From NCBI GenBank assembly GCA_002695005.1, contig NZNT01000026.1, forward strand, positions 310,001 through 374,000: a stretch of DNA of 64,000 nucleotides, given 5' to 3'. Position 1 is the first letter of the stretch. Every line of letters begins with the position of its first letter. This document shows positions 34,104 to 42,730 of the stretch, piece after piece. This DNA is from Maritimibacter sp. (lineage in GTDB: Bacteria; Pseudomonadota; Alphaproteobacteria; Rhodobacterales; Rhodobacteraceae). A program made the position numbers and the translations under genes. Under the pieces are notes generated by a model, which worked only from the letters and a program-made list of their open reading frames with translations, did not search any database and was not told where the DNA came from.

Positions 34104-35912
34104 TCAGATGGTGATCGTCGCGGGGTCGGCGTCGTCGTAGAGCCGGTCGAGCAGCGCGCTTCTGCGGTCGAGCACCTTCCGGTAGTTCAGGTTGCCCTTG
34201 GCGGTCATTTCGCCCTCACCCATGTTGGGCGGCTCTTCCAGAACGATGGCGCGACCAATGCGCGAGGACGATCCGGACACCTCGCCCGCCCGGGTGGCGA
34301 GGCGGCGGCGCACGTCGGATTGCAGCGCCGCGTTGATGAGCGCACCGTTGTCTGAATCGAACGAATAGCCCTCTTTTTCCAACTCAGCGACGTTCGGGAA
34401 TATCATGATTCCGATTTCATTCTTGTCCGCGCCGGTGATGACGATGTCCTGCGCGAGCGGTCCGATACAGGCCAGCATGTCGAGCCGAAGCTGCCCCGCG
34501 CGCACCCATGTGCCGGTGAGCAGTTTGAAGTCCTCGGAAATGCGGCCGTCGAATTGCAGGCCCATGTCGCGATTGTCCGGGTCCACGAATTTCATCGCAT
34601 CGCCGGTGAGGAAGAAGCCCTCGTCATCGAACGCCTCGGCGGTCTTTTCCGGGTTATCGAGGTAGCCGGTAAAGATCGACGGACCCTTCACGCGGACCTC
34701 GCAGCGCATGTCGTCGTCCGGGATCAGCTTGACCTCGACACCCGGCAGCGGGACGCCGACGATGCCTGAGCGCGTGGTCGGTTCATGCTGGAGGAGGGCG
34801 GCCGGCGCGGTTTCGGTCAGGCCCCAGGAGGAGTTCATCAGCGGCAGGTCGCCGCGCACGTCATGCGCCGCATCCTCGATCCCCTTCCAGACGTCCTGCG
34901 GGAGCGAGGCACCGGCGTAGAAGATCATGTCGAGTTCGGCGAAGTAGCTTTGCTTGAGGGCGTCGTCGGTCTGCATCGCCTTGACCAGACCGGCGAAGCC
35001 CACGGGGACGTTGAAGCTGATGGTCGGGGAGACGAGCTTCAGGTTCTCGACCGTGCGCGAGATGAGCGCGGGGGTCGGCTTGCCGTCATCGACGTAAAGC
35101 GTGCCGCCATTGGCGAGGATCATGTTGAAGTTGTGCGAGCCGCCGAAGACATGGTTCCACGGCAGCCAGTCGACCAGCACCGGGGGGCGCGTTTTCAGGA
35201 AGGGCAGCGCGGAGGCGAGCTGCGCCTGATTGGTCGTCATCATCCGGTTGGTGGTCGGCACGCCCTTGGGGGCCGAGGTGGAGCCGGAGGTGAGGAGAAT
35301 CTTGCCGACCGTGTCGGGGCCGGTCGCGGCGAAGGCGGAATCCACATCGGCGCTTGCGTCGCCTTTGACGAGGTCGGCGAAGGGCGTGACCTTGTCGTTC
35401 TTGCCCGGGTTGGAGGCGACCAGTTCGATCCCGTCGAAGATGTCGAGCGCGAGCGCCTCGGCATATTGATCGGCATCGACGGTGTAGGCCATGCGCGGAC
35501 GGGTCATTTCGACCGCGTGGCGCAGGCGGCCGTGGGCGCCGTGGATCAGGGCGTATTGCTCGGCCACCGGCACGATCGGCACGCCGACATATTGGCCCGC
35601 CAGCGCGAGGAGGCCGTGGTCGACGCCGTTGCCGGACATGACGAGCACCGGCGTCGAGGCGTTCAGGCCCCGGGCCAGCAGGGCGGCAGCGATGGCGCGG
35701 ACCTGTTCCAGCGCTTGCGAATAGGAAACCTCCCGCCAGCCCGCGCCGTAGCGCTCGGCAAGGAAGGTGCGGTCGGGCGCGGCCCCGGCCCAGTGGTGGA
35801 GCCAGTCGCCGGTGCGGTCCGCGACGGGGCCGAGCGGGTCGGCGGCGCGGTAGATCATGGTCCCGTCGTCGCGGGTCTCGATCGTCGTGGCGTGGGCTTT
35901 GTATTTCGACAT
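34104..35912 (-). CDS. Feruloyl/coumaroyl-CoA synthetase (CouB/Fcs-like)
   Basis: A 602-residue AMP-forming ligase. The P-loop is ILLTSGSTSAPKGVPTTNRM, followed by VLVDWLPWNHVFGGSHNFNM and the NSSWGLTETAPAALLQH segment that mark feruloyl-CoA synthases. It activates p-coumarate, ferulate or cinnamate to the CoA ester. GGGAGGAG precedes the ATG. Neighbours are a MarR regulator and a crotonase, the same trio as couR-couA-couB in Rhodopseudomonas palustris. Confidence 0.9.
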   Translation of the reverse strand: MSKYKAHATTIETRDDGTMIYRAADPLGPVADRTGDWLHHWAGAAPDRTFLAERYGAGWREVSYSQALEQVRAIAAALLARGLNASTPVLVMSGNGVDHGLLALAGQYVGVPIVPVAEQYALIHGAHGRLRHAVEMTRPRMAYTVDADQYAEALALDIFDGIELVASNPGKNDKVTPFADLVKGDASADVDSAFAATGPDTVGKILLTSGSTSAPKGVPTTNRMMTTNQAQLASALPFLKTRPPVLVDWLPWNHVFGGSHNFNMILANGGTLYVDDGKPTPALISRTVENLKLVSPTISFNVPVGFAGLVKAMQTDDALKQSYFAELDMIFYAGASLPQDVWKGIEDAAHDVRGDLPLMNSSWGLTETAPAALLQHEPTTRSGIVGVPLPGVEVKLIPDDDMRCEVRVKGPSIFTGYLDNPEKTAEAFDDEGFFLTGDAMKFVDPDNRDMGLQFDGRISEDFKLLTGTWVRAGQLRLDMLACIGPLAQDIVITGADKNEIGIMIFPNVAELEKEGYSFDSDNGALINAALQSDVRRRLATRAGEVSGSSSRIGRAIVLEEPPNMGEGEMTAKGNLNYRKVLDRRSALLDRLYDDADPATITI

Positions 35913-35915
35913 GGG

Positions 35916-36389
35916 TCAGCTCCTCCCTGTCCCGGTGGATTCAATGCGCCGGAACGCGGCGATCAGGGTGGCCCGGTCGGCCTCGCCCAGATCGGCGTAG
36001 AGCGCGCTTTCGTGGTCGTGGACGGCGGTGGTCGCGCGGGCGAGCAGGCTCGCGCCGGACGCCGTGAGACGCAGCGCGTAGGTGCGCCGGTCCGAGGGCA
36101 CGCGTTCGCGCGTCACCAACCCGCGCGAGGCGAGTTCGTCGGTGACGGGCACGAGGTTCGGGCGCTCGACCGACAGCGCGGTCGCGAGTTGCGCCTGACT
36201 CAGCCCCGGATTGTCACCGATCACGGCCAGCGCCGAGAAGGTGATCATGCGCAGGTCGTGCGGTTCGAGCGTCGCGGTCAGGTCCGCGTGGATCACGTTC
36301 CACGCGCGGCGCAGGTTGAAGCCCAGGAAGGGGCGCAGCGCCGCGTCGGTGACCGTCTTGGCCGTGTCTGTGTCCTCCCTCACTGACAT
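35916..36389 (-). CDS. MarR-family regulator (CouR-like)
   Basis: A 157-residue winged-helix protein. LSQAQLATALSVERPNLVPV is the recognition helix region and SRGLVTRERVPSDRRTYALR is the MarR wing with the conserved D-R-R. It lies three bases before the CoA synthetase start and just after the crotonase. By analogy with CouR/FerC regulators it would repress this operon and be released by a hydroxycinnamoyl-CoA thioester. Its binding site is not certain. Confidence 0.88.
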   Translation of the reverse strand: MSVREDTDTAKTVTDAALRPFLGFNLRRAWNVIHADLTATLEPHDLRMITFSALAVIGDNPGLSQAQLATALSVERPNLVPVTDELASRGLVTRERVPSDRRTYALRLTASGASLLARATTAVHDHESALYADLGEADRATLIAAFRRIESTGTGRS

Positions 36390-36393
36390 GGCC

Positions 36394-37164
36394 TTACCGG
36401 AAACTCGGGTCGCGTTTCTGAAGGAAGGCCTGCAACCCCTCGACCGCGTGGGGGCTGGTCTGGGTGAGCGCGGCGCAGAGGCTTTCGGTGAACAGGCCGT
36501 CCGCCTTGGACATATCCTCGATCCGCGACAGGGCCTGGATCATGACGTAGTTCGAGAGCGGCGCGTTGTCCGCGATCTTGCGGGCAAGCTCCTGCGCCAG
36601 CGCCAGCGCCTCGCCCTCGCCGACGGAATAATGCGCGAGGCCGAGCGCCTTGCCCTCGTCCGCCCCGTATTTGCGGCCGGTGAGCATCATCTCGATCATC
36701 CGGTCGGCCCCGAGGATGCGGCCCACACGCACGCTTGCGCCGCCGCCGACGAATATCCCGCGTCGCCCTTCGGGCAGTTGGAAGATCGTCGAAGGTTCCG
36801 CGATGCGCACATGCGTCGAGGTGGCGAGTTCCAGACCGCCGCCGATCACCGCGCCGAACATGGCCGATACGACCGGCAGACCGCCATACTGGATCTTGTC
36901 CATGATCGCGTGCCAGCCGCGCGAATGGCGCATCGTGCCCTCGGCGTCGCGCTGTTCGTGTTCGGCGAGGTCGAGGCCGGAGCAATAGTGCCCCTCGGTC
37001 CCGGTCAGAACCACGGCTTTCACGCCCTCGGGCGGATTAGAGAAGAAATCGTCCAGCGCCGCCAGCAGCTTGTCCGACATGGCGTTGCGCTTGCCCGGAC
37101 GGTTCATCGTGACGGTGGCCACACCGTCGTCCGACAGATCGACCTTGATGATATCGTCGCTCAT
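36394..37164 (-). CDS. Crotonase-family enzyme (hydroxycinnamoyl-CoA hydratase/lyase-like)
   Basis: A 256-residue enoyl-CoA hydratase superfamily member. The oxyanion-hole segments are HYCSGLDLAEHEQR and SAMFGAVIGGGLELATSTHV. In place next to the CoA synthetase and MarR genes it most likely acts as CouA: hydration and retro-aldol cleavage of a cinnamoyl-type CoA to an aromatic aldehyde plus acetyl-CoA. AAGGAG precedes the ATG. A 77-base gap separates it from the TRAP genes upstream and may contain its own promoter. Confidence 0.87.
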   Translation of the reverse strand: MSDDIIKVDLSDDGVATVTMNRPGKRNAMSDKLLAALDDFFSNPPEGVKAVVLTGTEGHYCSGLDLAEHEQRDAEGTMRHSRGWHAIMDKIQYGGLPVVSAMFGAVIGGGLELATSTHVRIAEPSTIFQLPEGRRGIFVGGGASVRVGRILGADRMIEMMLTGRKYGADEGKALGLAHYSVGEGEALALAQELARKIADNAPLSNYVMIQALSRIEDMSKADGLFTESLCAALTQTSPHAVEGLQAFLQKRDPSFR

Positions 37165-37241
37165 GTCTGAAATGCTCCTTATTCGTTATGACTCGTATCT
37201 ATCGTGCCGTGCAAATACCGCTCGGACCGCCCTGCCCCCGA

Positions 37242-38738
37242 TCACATGATCAGGAACAGGGTGATGGCCGGGAATGCGACCAGCAGGGCCACCCGGATGA
37301 GGTCGGAGGTGATGAAGAACATCACGGCCTTGTAGGTTTCGACAATCGGGGTCTGCCGGTCCATCGCGTTGATGATGAACAGGATCATGCCCACCGGCGG
37401 CGTGATGAGCCCGGTCTCGACCACGATCAGCACGAGGATGCCGAACCAGATCGCTGTGTATTCAAGGCCGATGGCATTGGCGCGCAGTTCGGTCAGGCGC
37501 ACGCCCACCTCGGCCGAGAGCTTGCGTGGCACTTCCTCGCCCGCGGCCATGAGGGCATTTATCTGACTCATCACATCCTGCGCGACCCCTTCGGCCGCGC
37601 CCGACGCTATGGCGTCGCGGATCATGTCGTGCTGCATCGTGACGAAATCGACCATGCCGAAGTCCAGCACCGAGATGATCGGGTAGAAGATCGGGATGGT
37701 GAGCAGGATCATGGACAGCGAGTCCATGAGGCAGCCCAGAAGCAGGTAGAACACGAGGATGATGATCAGCACCGTGTAGGGTGCGAACCCCTGATCGGCG
37801 ACCCAGCTCGCCGCCGTCTGCGGCACCTGGCTGACCGCGAGGAAGCCGTTGTAGAACGCCGCCCCCAGAACGATGAAGAAGATCATCGCGGTCGAGCGTG
37901 CGGTGGCCGTGAACGAACCGAGCAGCGACTGGAAGTTCAGACCGCCGTTGGAAAAAGCGATGATCGCGGTGCCCAGCGCACCGACGGCCGCACCTTCGGT
38001 CGGGGTGAAGAGGCCGCCATAGATACCGCCCACGACAAGCGCGAAGACCAGCATGACCGGCCAGACGTCGATCATGGCCCGGAACCGCTCGCCCATCGGG
38101 ACGGGCGGGCGCACGCCAGCCGATTTCGGGAACAGGCGCACATAGATCGAGATCACGATGATATAGCCGAGTGCGGCGAGGATGCCGGGCACGATGGCCG
38201 CGGCAAACAGCTTGGCGATGTTCTGTTCGGCGAGGATCGCGTAGATCACCAGCACGATGGACGGCGGGATCAGGATGCCCAGCGTGCCGCCCGCGGCCAG
38301 CGTCGCCGTTGAAAACCCGCCGGAATAGCCATAGCGCTTGAGTTCCGGAAGCGCGACGCGCCCCATCGTGGCCGCCGTGGCGAGCGAGGAGCCGCAGATC
38401 GCGCCGAAGCCCGCACAGGCGCCGATGGACGCCATCGCGACACCGCCCTTGCGGTGCCCGAGCCAGCTTTCAGCCGCCCGGAACAGCGAAGTGCTCATCC
38501 CGCCCAGCGTCGCGAAATGGCCCATCAGCAGGAACATCGGCACGATGGACAGCGAATAGGACGAAAACGTCGTGTAGGTCTCGGTCTTGAGGCGCGCGAG
38601 CGCGATGTCGAAGCCGCCGTTGATGAGGCCGAGCCCCGCAAAGCCCGCGATGAACATGGCGAGCCCGATCGGCACGCGCAAAAAGATCAGGACGAGGAGC
38701 GCCGGGAAAGACCACAGGCCAATCTCGATATTGGTCAT
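37242..38738 (-). CDS. TRAP transporter large permease (TarM/DctM-like) with an insertion
   Basis: A 498-residue multi-pass permease; DctM proteins are usually near 430. RVPIGLAMFIAG, GFGAICGSSLATAATMG and ETGLITPPVGMILFIIN are standard signatures. A polar stretch of about 60 residues (about 363-427, starting near DFVTMQHDMIRDAI) splits the conserved LLTIPIFYPIISVL and IWFGILVLIVVETGL segments. It is probably an extra soluble loop. The ATG overlaps the small-permease stop by four bases. Confidence 0.93.
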   Translation of the reverse strand: MTNIEIGLWSFPALLVLIFLRVPIGLAMFIAGFAGLGLINGGFDIALARLKTETYTTFSSYSLSIVPMFLLMGHFATLGGMSTSLFRAAESWLGHRKGGVAMASIGACAGFGAICGSSLATAATMGRVALPELKRYGYSGGFSTATLAAGGTLGILIPPSIVLVIYAILAEQNIAKLFAAAIVPGILAALGYIIVISIYVRLFPKSAGVRPPVPMGERFRAMIDVWPVMLVFALVVGGIYGGLFTPTEGAAVGALGTAIIAFSNGGLNFQSLLGSFTATARSTAMIFFIVLGAAFYNGFLAVSQVPQTAASWVADQGFAPYTVLIIILVFYLLLGCLMDSLSMILLTIPIFYPIISVLDFGMVDFVTMQHDMIRDAIASGAAEGVAQDVMSQINALMAAGEEVPRKLSAEVGVRLTELRANAIGLEYTAIWFGILVLIVVETGLITPPVGMILFIINAMDRQTPIVETYKAVMFFITSDLIRVALLVAFPAITLFLIM

Positions 38739-39244
38739 ACTTCGCCCCCCTCGACGGCGATTGTCTTGCCGGTCGCGGCTTCGGTCACTTTGACCAAGGC
38801 ATGCCAAACCCCCACCACGCCGCCGACGACGGCGGCCGCGAAGGCGGCGGCATAGCCCCACCAGACCGGAAACTGCAAAAGCAGGGTCGTCTGACCCGAC
38901 CGCAGCTTGCTTTGAAACCCGCCCAGAAGCTGGACGGCGATGATGACGAGGACGATGGCAAAGACCACTTCGATGATCGCGATCAGCCAGGCCTGCGTCT
39001 TGTTGCCCAGCGAGTTGGTGAAGATATCGACGGTCGCATGGGCGCCGGTCATCTGCGCATAGGGCAGGAAGGCGAAGATGCAAAAGGCCATGCCGGCCTC
39101 GACGATCTCATAGTCTCCGGTCACGGCGCCGAGGCCGGTTTCCCGGCCGATGATCGACGCGACGATCAGGATGATGAGCACGCTCAGGACGAAACCGCCC
39201 ACGATCGCCAAAGCTTTTGACAGGCCAAGAAAGAAGCTGTTCAT
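38735..39244 (-). CDS. TRAP transporter small permease (TarQ/DctQ-like)
   Basis: A 169-residue protein with four hydrophobic helices, as in DctQ. EIVEAGMAFCIFAFLPYAQM and GAHATVDIFT are the typical central motif. It follows the binding-protein gene by 74 bases and overlaps the large permease gene. The three genes together form a complete TRAP system. Confidence 0.93.
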   Translation of the reverse strand: MNSFFLGLSKALAIVGGFVLSVLIILIVASIIGRETGLGAVTGDYEIVEAGMAFCIFAFLPYAQMTGAHATVDIFTNSLGNKTQAWLIAIIEVVFAIVLVIIAVQLLGGFQSKLRSGQTTLLLQFPVWWGYAAAFAAAVVGGVVGVWHALVKVTEAATGKTIAVEGGEV

Positions 39245-39318
39245 GAGATCCCCTGTTTCAGGTCCGGGTCAGACGAAAAACGCGCGGCGAAACCCGTTCG
39301 CCGCGCGCCTGTGTTGGC

Positions 39319-40374
39319 TTATTGACCGTAGACGTCGATGGAGGCCATGTCTTCGCCGCACTGCTCCATGAGCATCTTGGCTTCGTCGATCAGCTCCTGA
39401 CCGTTCTCCATGCTGGAGGCCCATTCTTCGTACATCGGGCTCACGATCGGATCCCAGGCCGCTTTCGCGTCTTCTTCCGAAACGGTGATGATGTTGTTGC
39501 CGAGGTCGACGGCGACCTGACGGGCCGGGCCGTCGGCATCCGCTTGCGTGCCACCCGCAAAGACCGAGAATTCGAGGCCGGAGTTGGCGTCGATGACGGC
39601 TTTGTTCTCGTCGGACAGGCCTTCGTAGACCTCTTTGTTCATCGCGAGGACGAAGGTGAGGTTATAGAGCGCCGCGCCTTCGAATTCCGTGTGGTTGGTC
39701 ACGAGTTCCGGCACTTTCAGCGCGTAGGTGACTTCCCACGGAATGGTCGTGCCGTCGAGAACACCCTTGGACAGGCCTTCGGCGATGGCCGGGACCGGCA
39801 TGCCGATCGGCTCGGCGCCGACGCGGGTCAGCAGGTTGTTCACGAGGCGCGAACCGCCGCGGATTTTCATGCCTTCGAGATCGGCGGGTGTTTCGACCGG
39901 CTCGGCGGTGTGGAACATGCCGGGGCCGTGGACCCAGGTGCCGATGATGTGGACGTCGGAAAACTCGCCGTCCTTCATGTGCTCGTCGAACATTTTCGAG
40001 TAGGCGCAGGACGCCTCGCGCGCATCTTCGACCATGAACGGCAGTTCAAAGACTTCGGTGGTCGGGAAACGGCCCGGCGTGTAGCCGACGACGGTCCAGA
40101 CGATATCGGCGATGCCGTCGATTGCCTGATCCATCAGCTCCGGCGGGGTGCCGCCAAGCGCCATCGACGCGTAGCGCTCGACCTCGATGCGGCCTTCGGA
40201 CTGTTCTTCGACATTGTCGGCCCAGACGTCGAGCACGTCCTTCGGGACGTTGGCCTGCGCGGGCAGGAACTGGTGCAGTTTCAGCGTGACTTCCTGCGCG
40301 GATGCCGCACCGGCCACGAGGGCCGACAGCGCGACGCCGGTCGCAAGTGCCTTGAGCGTTTTACCTTGGGTCAT
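39319..40374 (-). CDS. TRAP transporter solute-binding protein (TarP/DctP-like)
   Basis: A 351-residue periplasmic binding protein. A signal peptide ends near AGAASAQEVTL at about residue 27. IRGGSRLVNNLLTRVGAEPIGMP and the conserved arginine in the IRGGSR segment, which salt-bridges a substrate carboxylate in TRAP proteins, are visible. GGAGGAGA precedes the ATG at 40374. The context beside hydroxycinnamate and benzoate genes points to an aromatic acid ligand, as for TarPQM and p-coumarate. Confidence 0.93.
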   Translation of the reverse strand: MTQGKTLKALATGVALSALVAGAASAQEVTLKLHQFLPAQANVPKDVLDVWADNVEEQSEGRIEVERYASMALGGTPPELMDQAIDGIADIVWTVVGYTPGRFPTTEVFELPFMVEDAREASCAYSKMFDEHMKDGEFSDVHIIGTWVHGPGMFHTAEPVETPADLEGMKIRGGSRLVNNLLTRVGAEPIGMPVPAIAEGLSKGVLDGTTIPWEVTYALKVPELVTNHTEFEGAALYNLTFVLAMNKEVYEGLSDENKAVIDANSGLEFSVFAGGTQADADGPARQVAVDLGNNIITVSEEDAKAAWDPIVSPMYEEWASSMENGQELIDEAKMLMEQCGEDMASIDVYGQ

Positions 40375-40400
40375 TGATTCTCCTCCCATTGACCTGATGT

Positions 40401-40454
40401 GGCATTATAGTGCCACTATCGCGGATTGCATGACATATATTGCCACCGAATGCC
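40401..40454 (-). promoter_or_regulatory. BoxR-type sites upstream of the TRAP operon
   Basis: GGCA-TTATAG-TGCC at 40401-40414 contains the same twelve bases, GCATTATAGTGC, as the boxC promoter. TGCC-ACCGAA-TGCC at 40441-40454 is a second repeat with 6-base spacing, and a lone TGCA lies at 40427-40430. As at boxC, the complement of the first site includes TATAAT. This suggests shared control of transport and ring degradation. Confidence 0.6.
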
Positions 40455-40820
40455 ACCCTGAACTGCCGGATACTGGTGTTTTTCAGCTCTGAGTGCGGTG
40501 GCGCGTCGGGCAGATAGATATAACGTATACCGATTTCACGCAATACCCGTCTCGCCCGACACGGCGGGTCGATGCATTCCCAACGGTTGTGCCATTTGGG
40601 GCCGGGGATCAAGTACCTTTTTCGACCCACCGGTTGGTGAATTCATTTGACCTCTGTGACCTCACATCGTCGCCGGGACCGAAACAGTCGGTCAGATTTG
40701 TCGCCACATGAGCCGGAGAGGAAACAAAAACGTAAATAATTCAGTGTATTAATTGACTTTGCGGGCGGTTTTGGGCCACTCATTTCACGGGGGCGCCGGT
40801 TTGCAAGGGAACCTGCTGCC
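40455..40820. other. Non-coding boundary between the aromatic island and the glycan locus
   Basis: No convincing gene was found here. The minus strand holds an 89-codon open frame (40361-40630) with many Arg, Trp and Cys residues (for example PGPKWHNRWECIDPP). It could be a decayed fragment of a mobile-element gene, but I cannot assign it. The right half becomes AT-richer around 40715-40760 and probably carries the promoter of the dioxygenase gene. The two transcription units diverge from here. Confidence 0.4.
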
Positions 40821-41489
40821 ATGTTCAATTACGATCCATCCGCATTCCGGACGGCTCTTGCCGAGGAAGGCTACGTCCACCTCAAGGGTCTTCTCAGCGA
40901 CGATTTCGTGCGCGGGCTTCAGGACCTGTTCGACGCGGCGTTGACCGGCGGCGACACGGAAAGCGCCGAGTGGCGCATCTCGAAGAAGAAACGGCAGTTC
41001 GTGTTCGACTTTCCGTCGACCGAGGCCGCCGAGACCTTCCGCACCGGCATGGCTGCACTGACGGGCATCCCGGCGGGCGACCTCACCATCTCCGAGCGTC
41101 ACATCAAGCTTTATGAGCCAGAAGCCGATCCCTACCCTGCCCCGCACAAGGACCGTGCGGCGTCGTTCTATTCCATCGGCCTGCCGATCCGACTGTCCGA
41201 GGGTTCGTCGGTCTGTGTCTTTCCCGACCTCGACCCCGGCCCGAATACCGAAGAGCGCGCTGTGTTCCTCGAACCCGCTGAGGGGCAGGCCCCCGCTGAT
41301 CTCTATTCCTCCGATGACGCGCGTATTCTGAACGAGCAGGTCGGCGACGTGATCGTGTTCCTGGGCTCCGGCCTTTACCACGAACGGATGAAGGCCGCCG
41401 GAACGGCCGTCCTTTACATCAAGGTCAACGGCGAAGGCGACGACCCGCTGGGCGAGAATATCTACGCCCGCGACAACGTCACGGCCTGA
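40821..41489 (+). CDS. 2-oxoglutarate/Fe(II)-dependent dioxygenase-like protein (PhyH-type)
   Basis: A 222-residue protein with the facial triad expected of Fe(II)/2OG oxygenases: His109 and Asp111 in PAPHKDRAAS, and His187 in GSGLYHERM. The N-terminal LAEEGYVHLKGLLSDDFVRGL is like the phytanoyl-CoA dioxygenase start. The ATG has AAGGGA upstream. It precedes a FemAB/CelD-type gene by 19 bases. A role in hydroxylating an amino acid or lipid used in the adjacent glycan locus is possible, but the substrate is unknown. Confidence 0.75.
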   Translation: MFNYDPSAFRTALAEEGYVHLKGLLSDDFVRGLQDLFDAALTGGDTESAEWRISKKKRQFVFDFPSTEAAETFRTGMAALTGIPAGDLTISERHIKLYEPEADPYPAPHKDRAASFYSIGLPIRLSEGSSVCVFPDLDPGPNTEERAVFLEPAEGQAPADLYSSDDARILNEQVGDVIVFLGSGLYHERMKAAGTAVLYIKVNGEGDDPLGENIYARDNVTA

Positions 41490-41508
41490 GCGGACGGGAG
41501 CGCCGACG

Positions 41509-42582
41509 ATGCAGGTGGATATCATCCGTCCGGACGAGATCGACACGGATGTCGAGGTCGCGTGGCGTGGCTTTCAGGCCTCGGACCCGGACTTGCGCAG
41601 CCCGTTCTTCACGCCGGAGTTCTGCCGAATCGTGGGCGCGGTACGGGCGGATACGCGGGTTGCGGTGTTGCACGAAGGCGGTGATATCGCCTGTATCTTC
41701 GCCTATCAGCATCAGCGCTTCGGACGGCTCGCGCCACTAGCGGGCCAGATCTCCGATTACCACGGCTTTCTCGCCCGGCCAGAGACGACGATCGACATGG
41801 GCCTTATCCTGCGGGCCGCTGGCGCGCAGGCCTATGACTACAACCACGCGCCGAAGTCGCAGCAGAGCTTTGCCGCACAGGCGTTCCGCGAAACGACGTC
41901 GCCGCTCGTCGACCTGTCGCATGGGTTCCAGAGCTGGTTCGATGCCAAGAATGCAGAGACCCGTGCGGTCCGCGACCTTGGTCGCAAGGCGCGCAAACTC
42001 GCCCGCGAGAACGGTGAGCTTCGGCTCGTCGCGAACGACCTGTCGGAAGATGCCTGGGCGCAGTTCCTGGACTGGAAGCGCGAGTCGCTTGCGGCGCAGG
42101 GCGCGTCCTTCATCCTCGACGTGCCCTGGGCCCGCGACATCGCCCGGATGGTCCGAGAGACCGACACGCCGGGGCTCGGCGGCATGACGTCATCCCTTTA
42201 TGCCGGCGACACGCTCGTCGCCGTGCATTTCGGGATGCGCACGGACAAGACCCTGCACTGGTGGTTCCCGGCCTACTCGAACGAACACCGCAATGTCTCA
42301 CCGGGACTGGTTCAGATCGTGGAAGTGCTGCGCCACCTCGACGCCGCGGGGATGACCGAGCTCGACTTCGGGCGGGGCGACCAGCGATACAAGCTCGACC
42401 TGATGAACGGCGCGCGCAGGCTGGTCGAAGGCTCGCTCGAACGCCCCATCAGCCCGTTGGGCGCGCCGCGGCGGATTCGCAAGAGCCTCCAGTCGATGCT
42501 CGCAAGGCTTCCGGGCCCTGCGGTGCCCGAGTTCACACGGCGGGCTGGGGACAGGATTCTGGGTGCCGGACGGATCTCATGA
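41509..42582 (+). CDS. FemAB/CelD-type GNAT acyltransferase
   Basis: A 357-residue protein with two GNAT-like folds, as in CelD/BcsL and FemAB proteins. LDWKRESLAAQGASFILDVPW and GDTLVAVHFGMRTDKTLHWWFPAY, followed by LDFGRGDQRYKLDLMN, are the typical central and C-terminal segments. Such enzymes move acyl or aminoacyl groups onto cell-surface glycans. GGGAG lies ahead of the ATG. Together with the dioxygenase it forms a two-gene unit before the RraA-ATP-grasp operon. Confidence 0.85.
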   Translation: MQVDIIRPDEIDTDVEVAWRGFQASDPDLRSPFFTPEFCRIVGAVRADTRVAVLHEGGDIACIFAYQHQRFGRLAPLAGQISDYHGFLARPETTIDMGLILRAAGAQAYDYNHAPKSQQSFAAQAFRETTSPLVDLSHGFQSWFDAKNAETRAVRDLGRKARKLARENGELRLVANDLSEDAWAQFLDWKRESLAAQGASFILDVPWARDIARMVRETDTPGLGGMTSSLYAGDTLVAVHFGMRTDKTLHWWFPAYSNEHRNVSPGLVQIVEVLRHLDAAGMTELDFGRGDQRYKLDLMNGARRLVEGSLERPISPLGAPRRIRKSLQSMLARLPGPAVPEFTRRAGDRILGAGRIS

Positions 42583-42691
42583 CGGATTTCCGTTGCCGAA
42601 ACGCGTTCAGTGCTGGGTACGGCCCATGACTGTCTCAGATACCGCAACATACTGAATATTTTGAAGTTTATCCTTCGGCCCACCCAACAGA

Positions 42692-42710
42692 GGTGGTAAG
42701 GTAAACCACC
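42692..42710 (+). promoter_or_regulatory. Inverted repeat upstream of the RraA-like operon
   Basis: GGTGGT-N7-ACCACC lies 20 bases before the ATG of the RraA-like gene. It could be an operator or a leader hairpin; there is no T tract, so a terminator is unlikely. Confidence 0.45.
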
Positions 42711-42730
42711 ATACTTTGGGGAACAGGATC

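Noticed and set aside
32426-34114. A 562-codon rightward frame opposite the acyl-CoA dehydrogenase
   Set aside because: Antisense shadow; the leftward frame carries both acyl-CoA dehydrogenase signatures.
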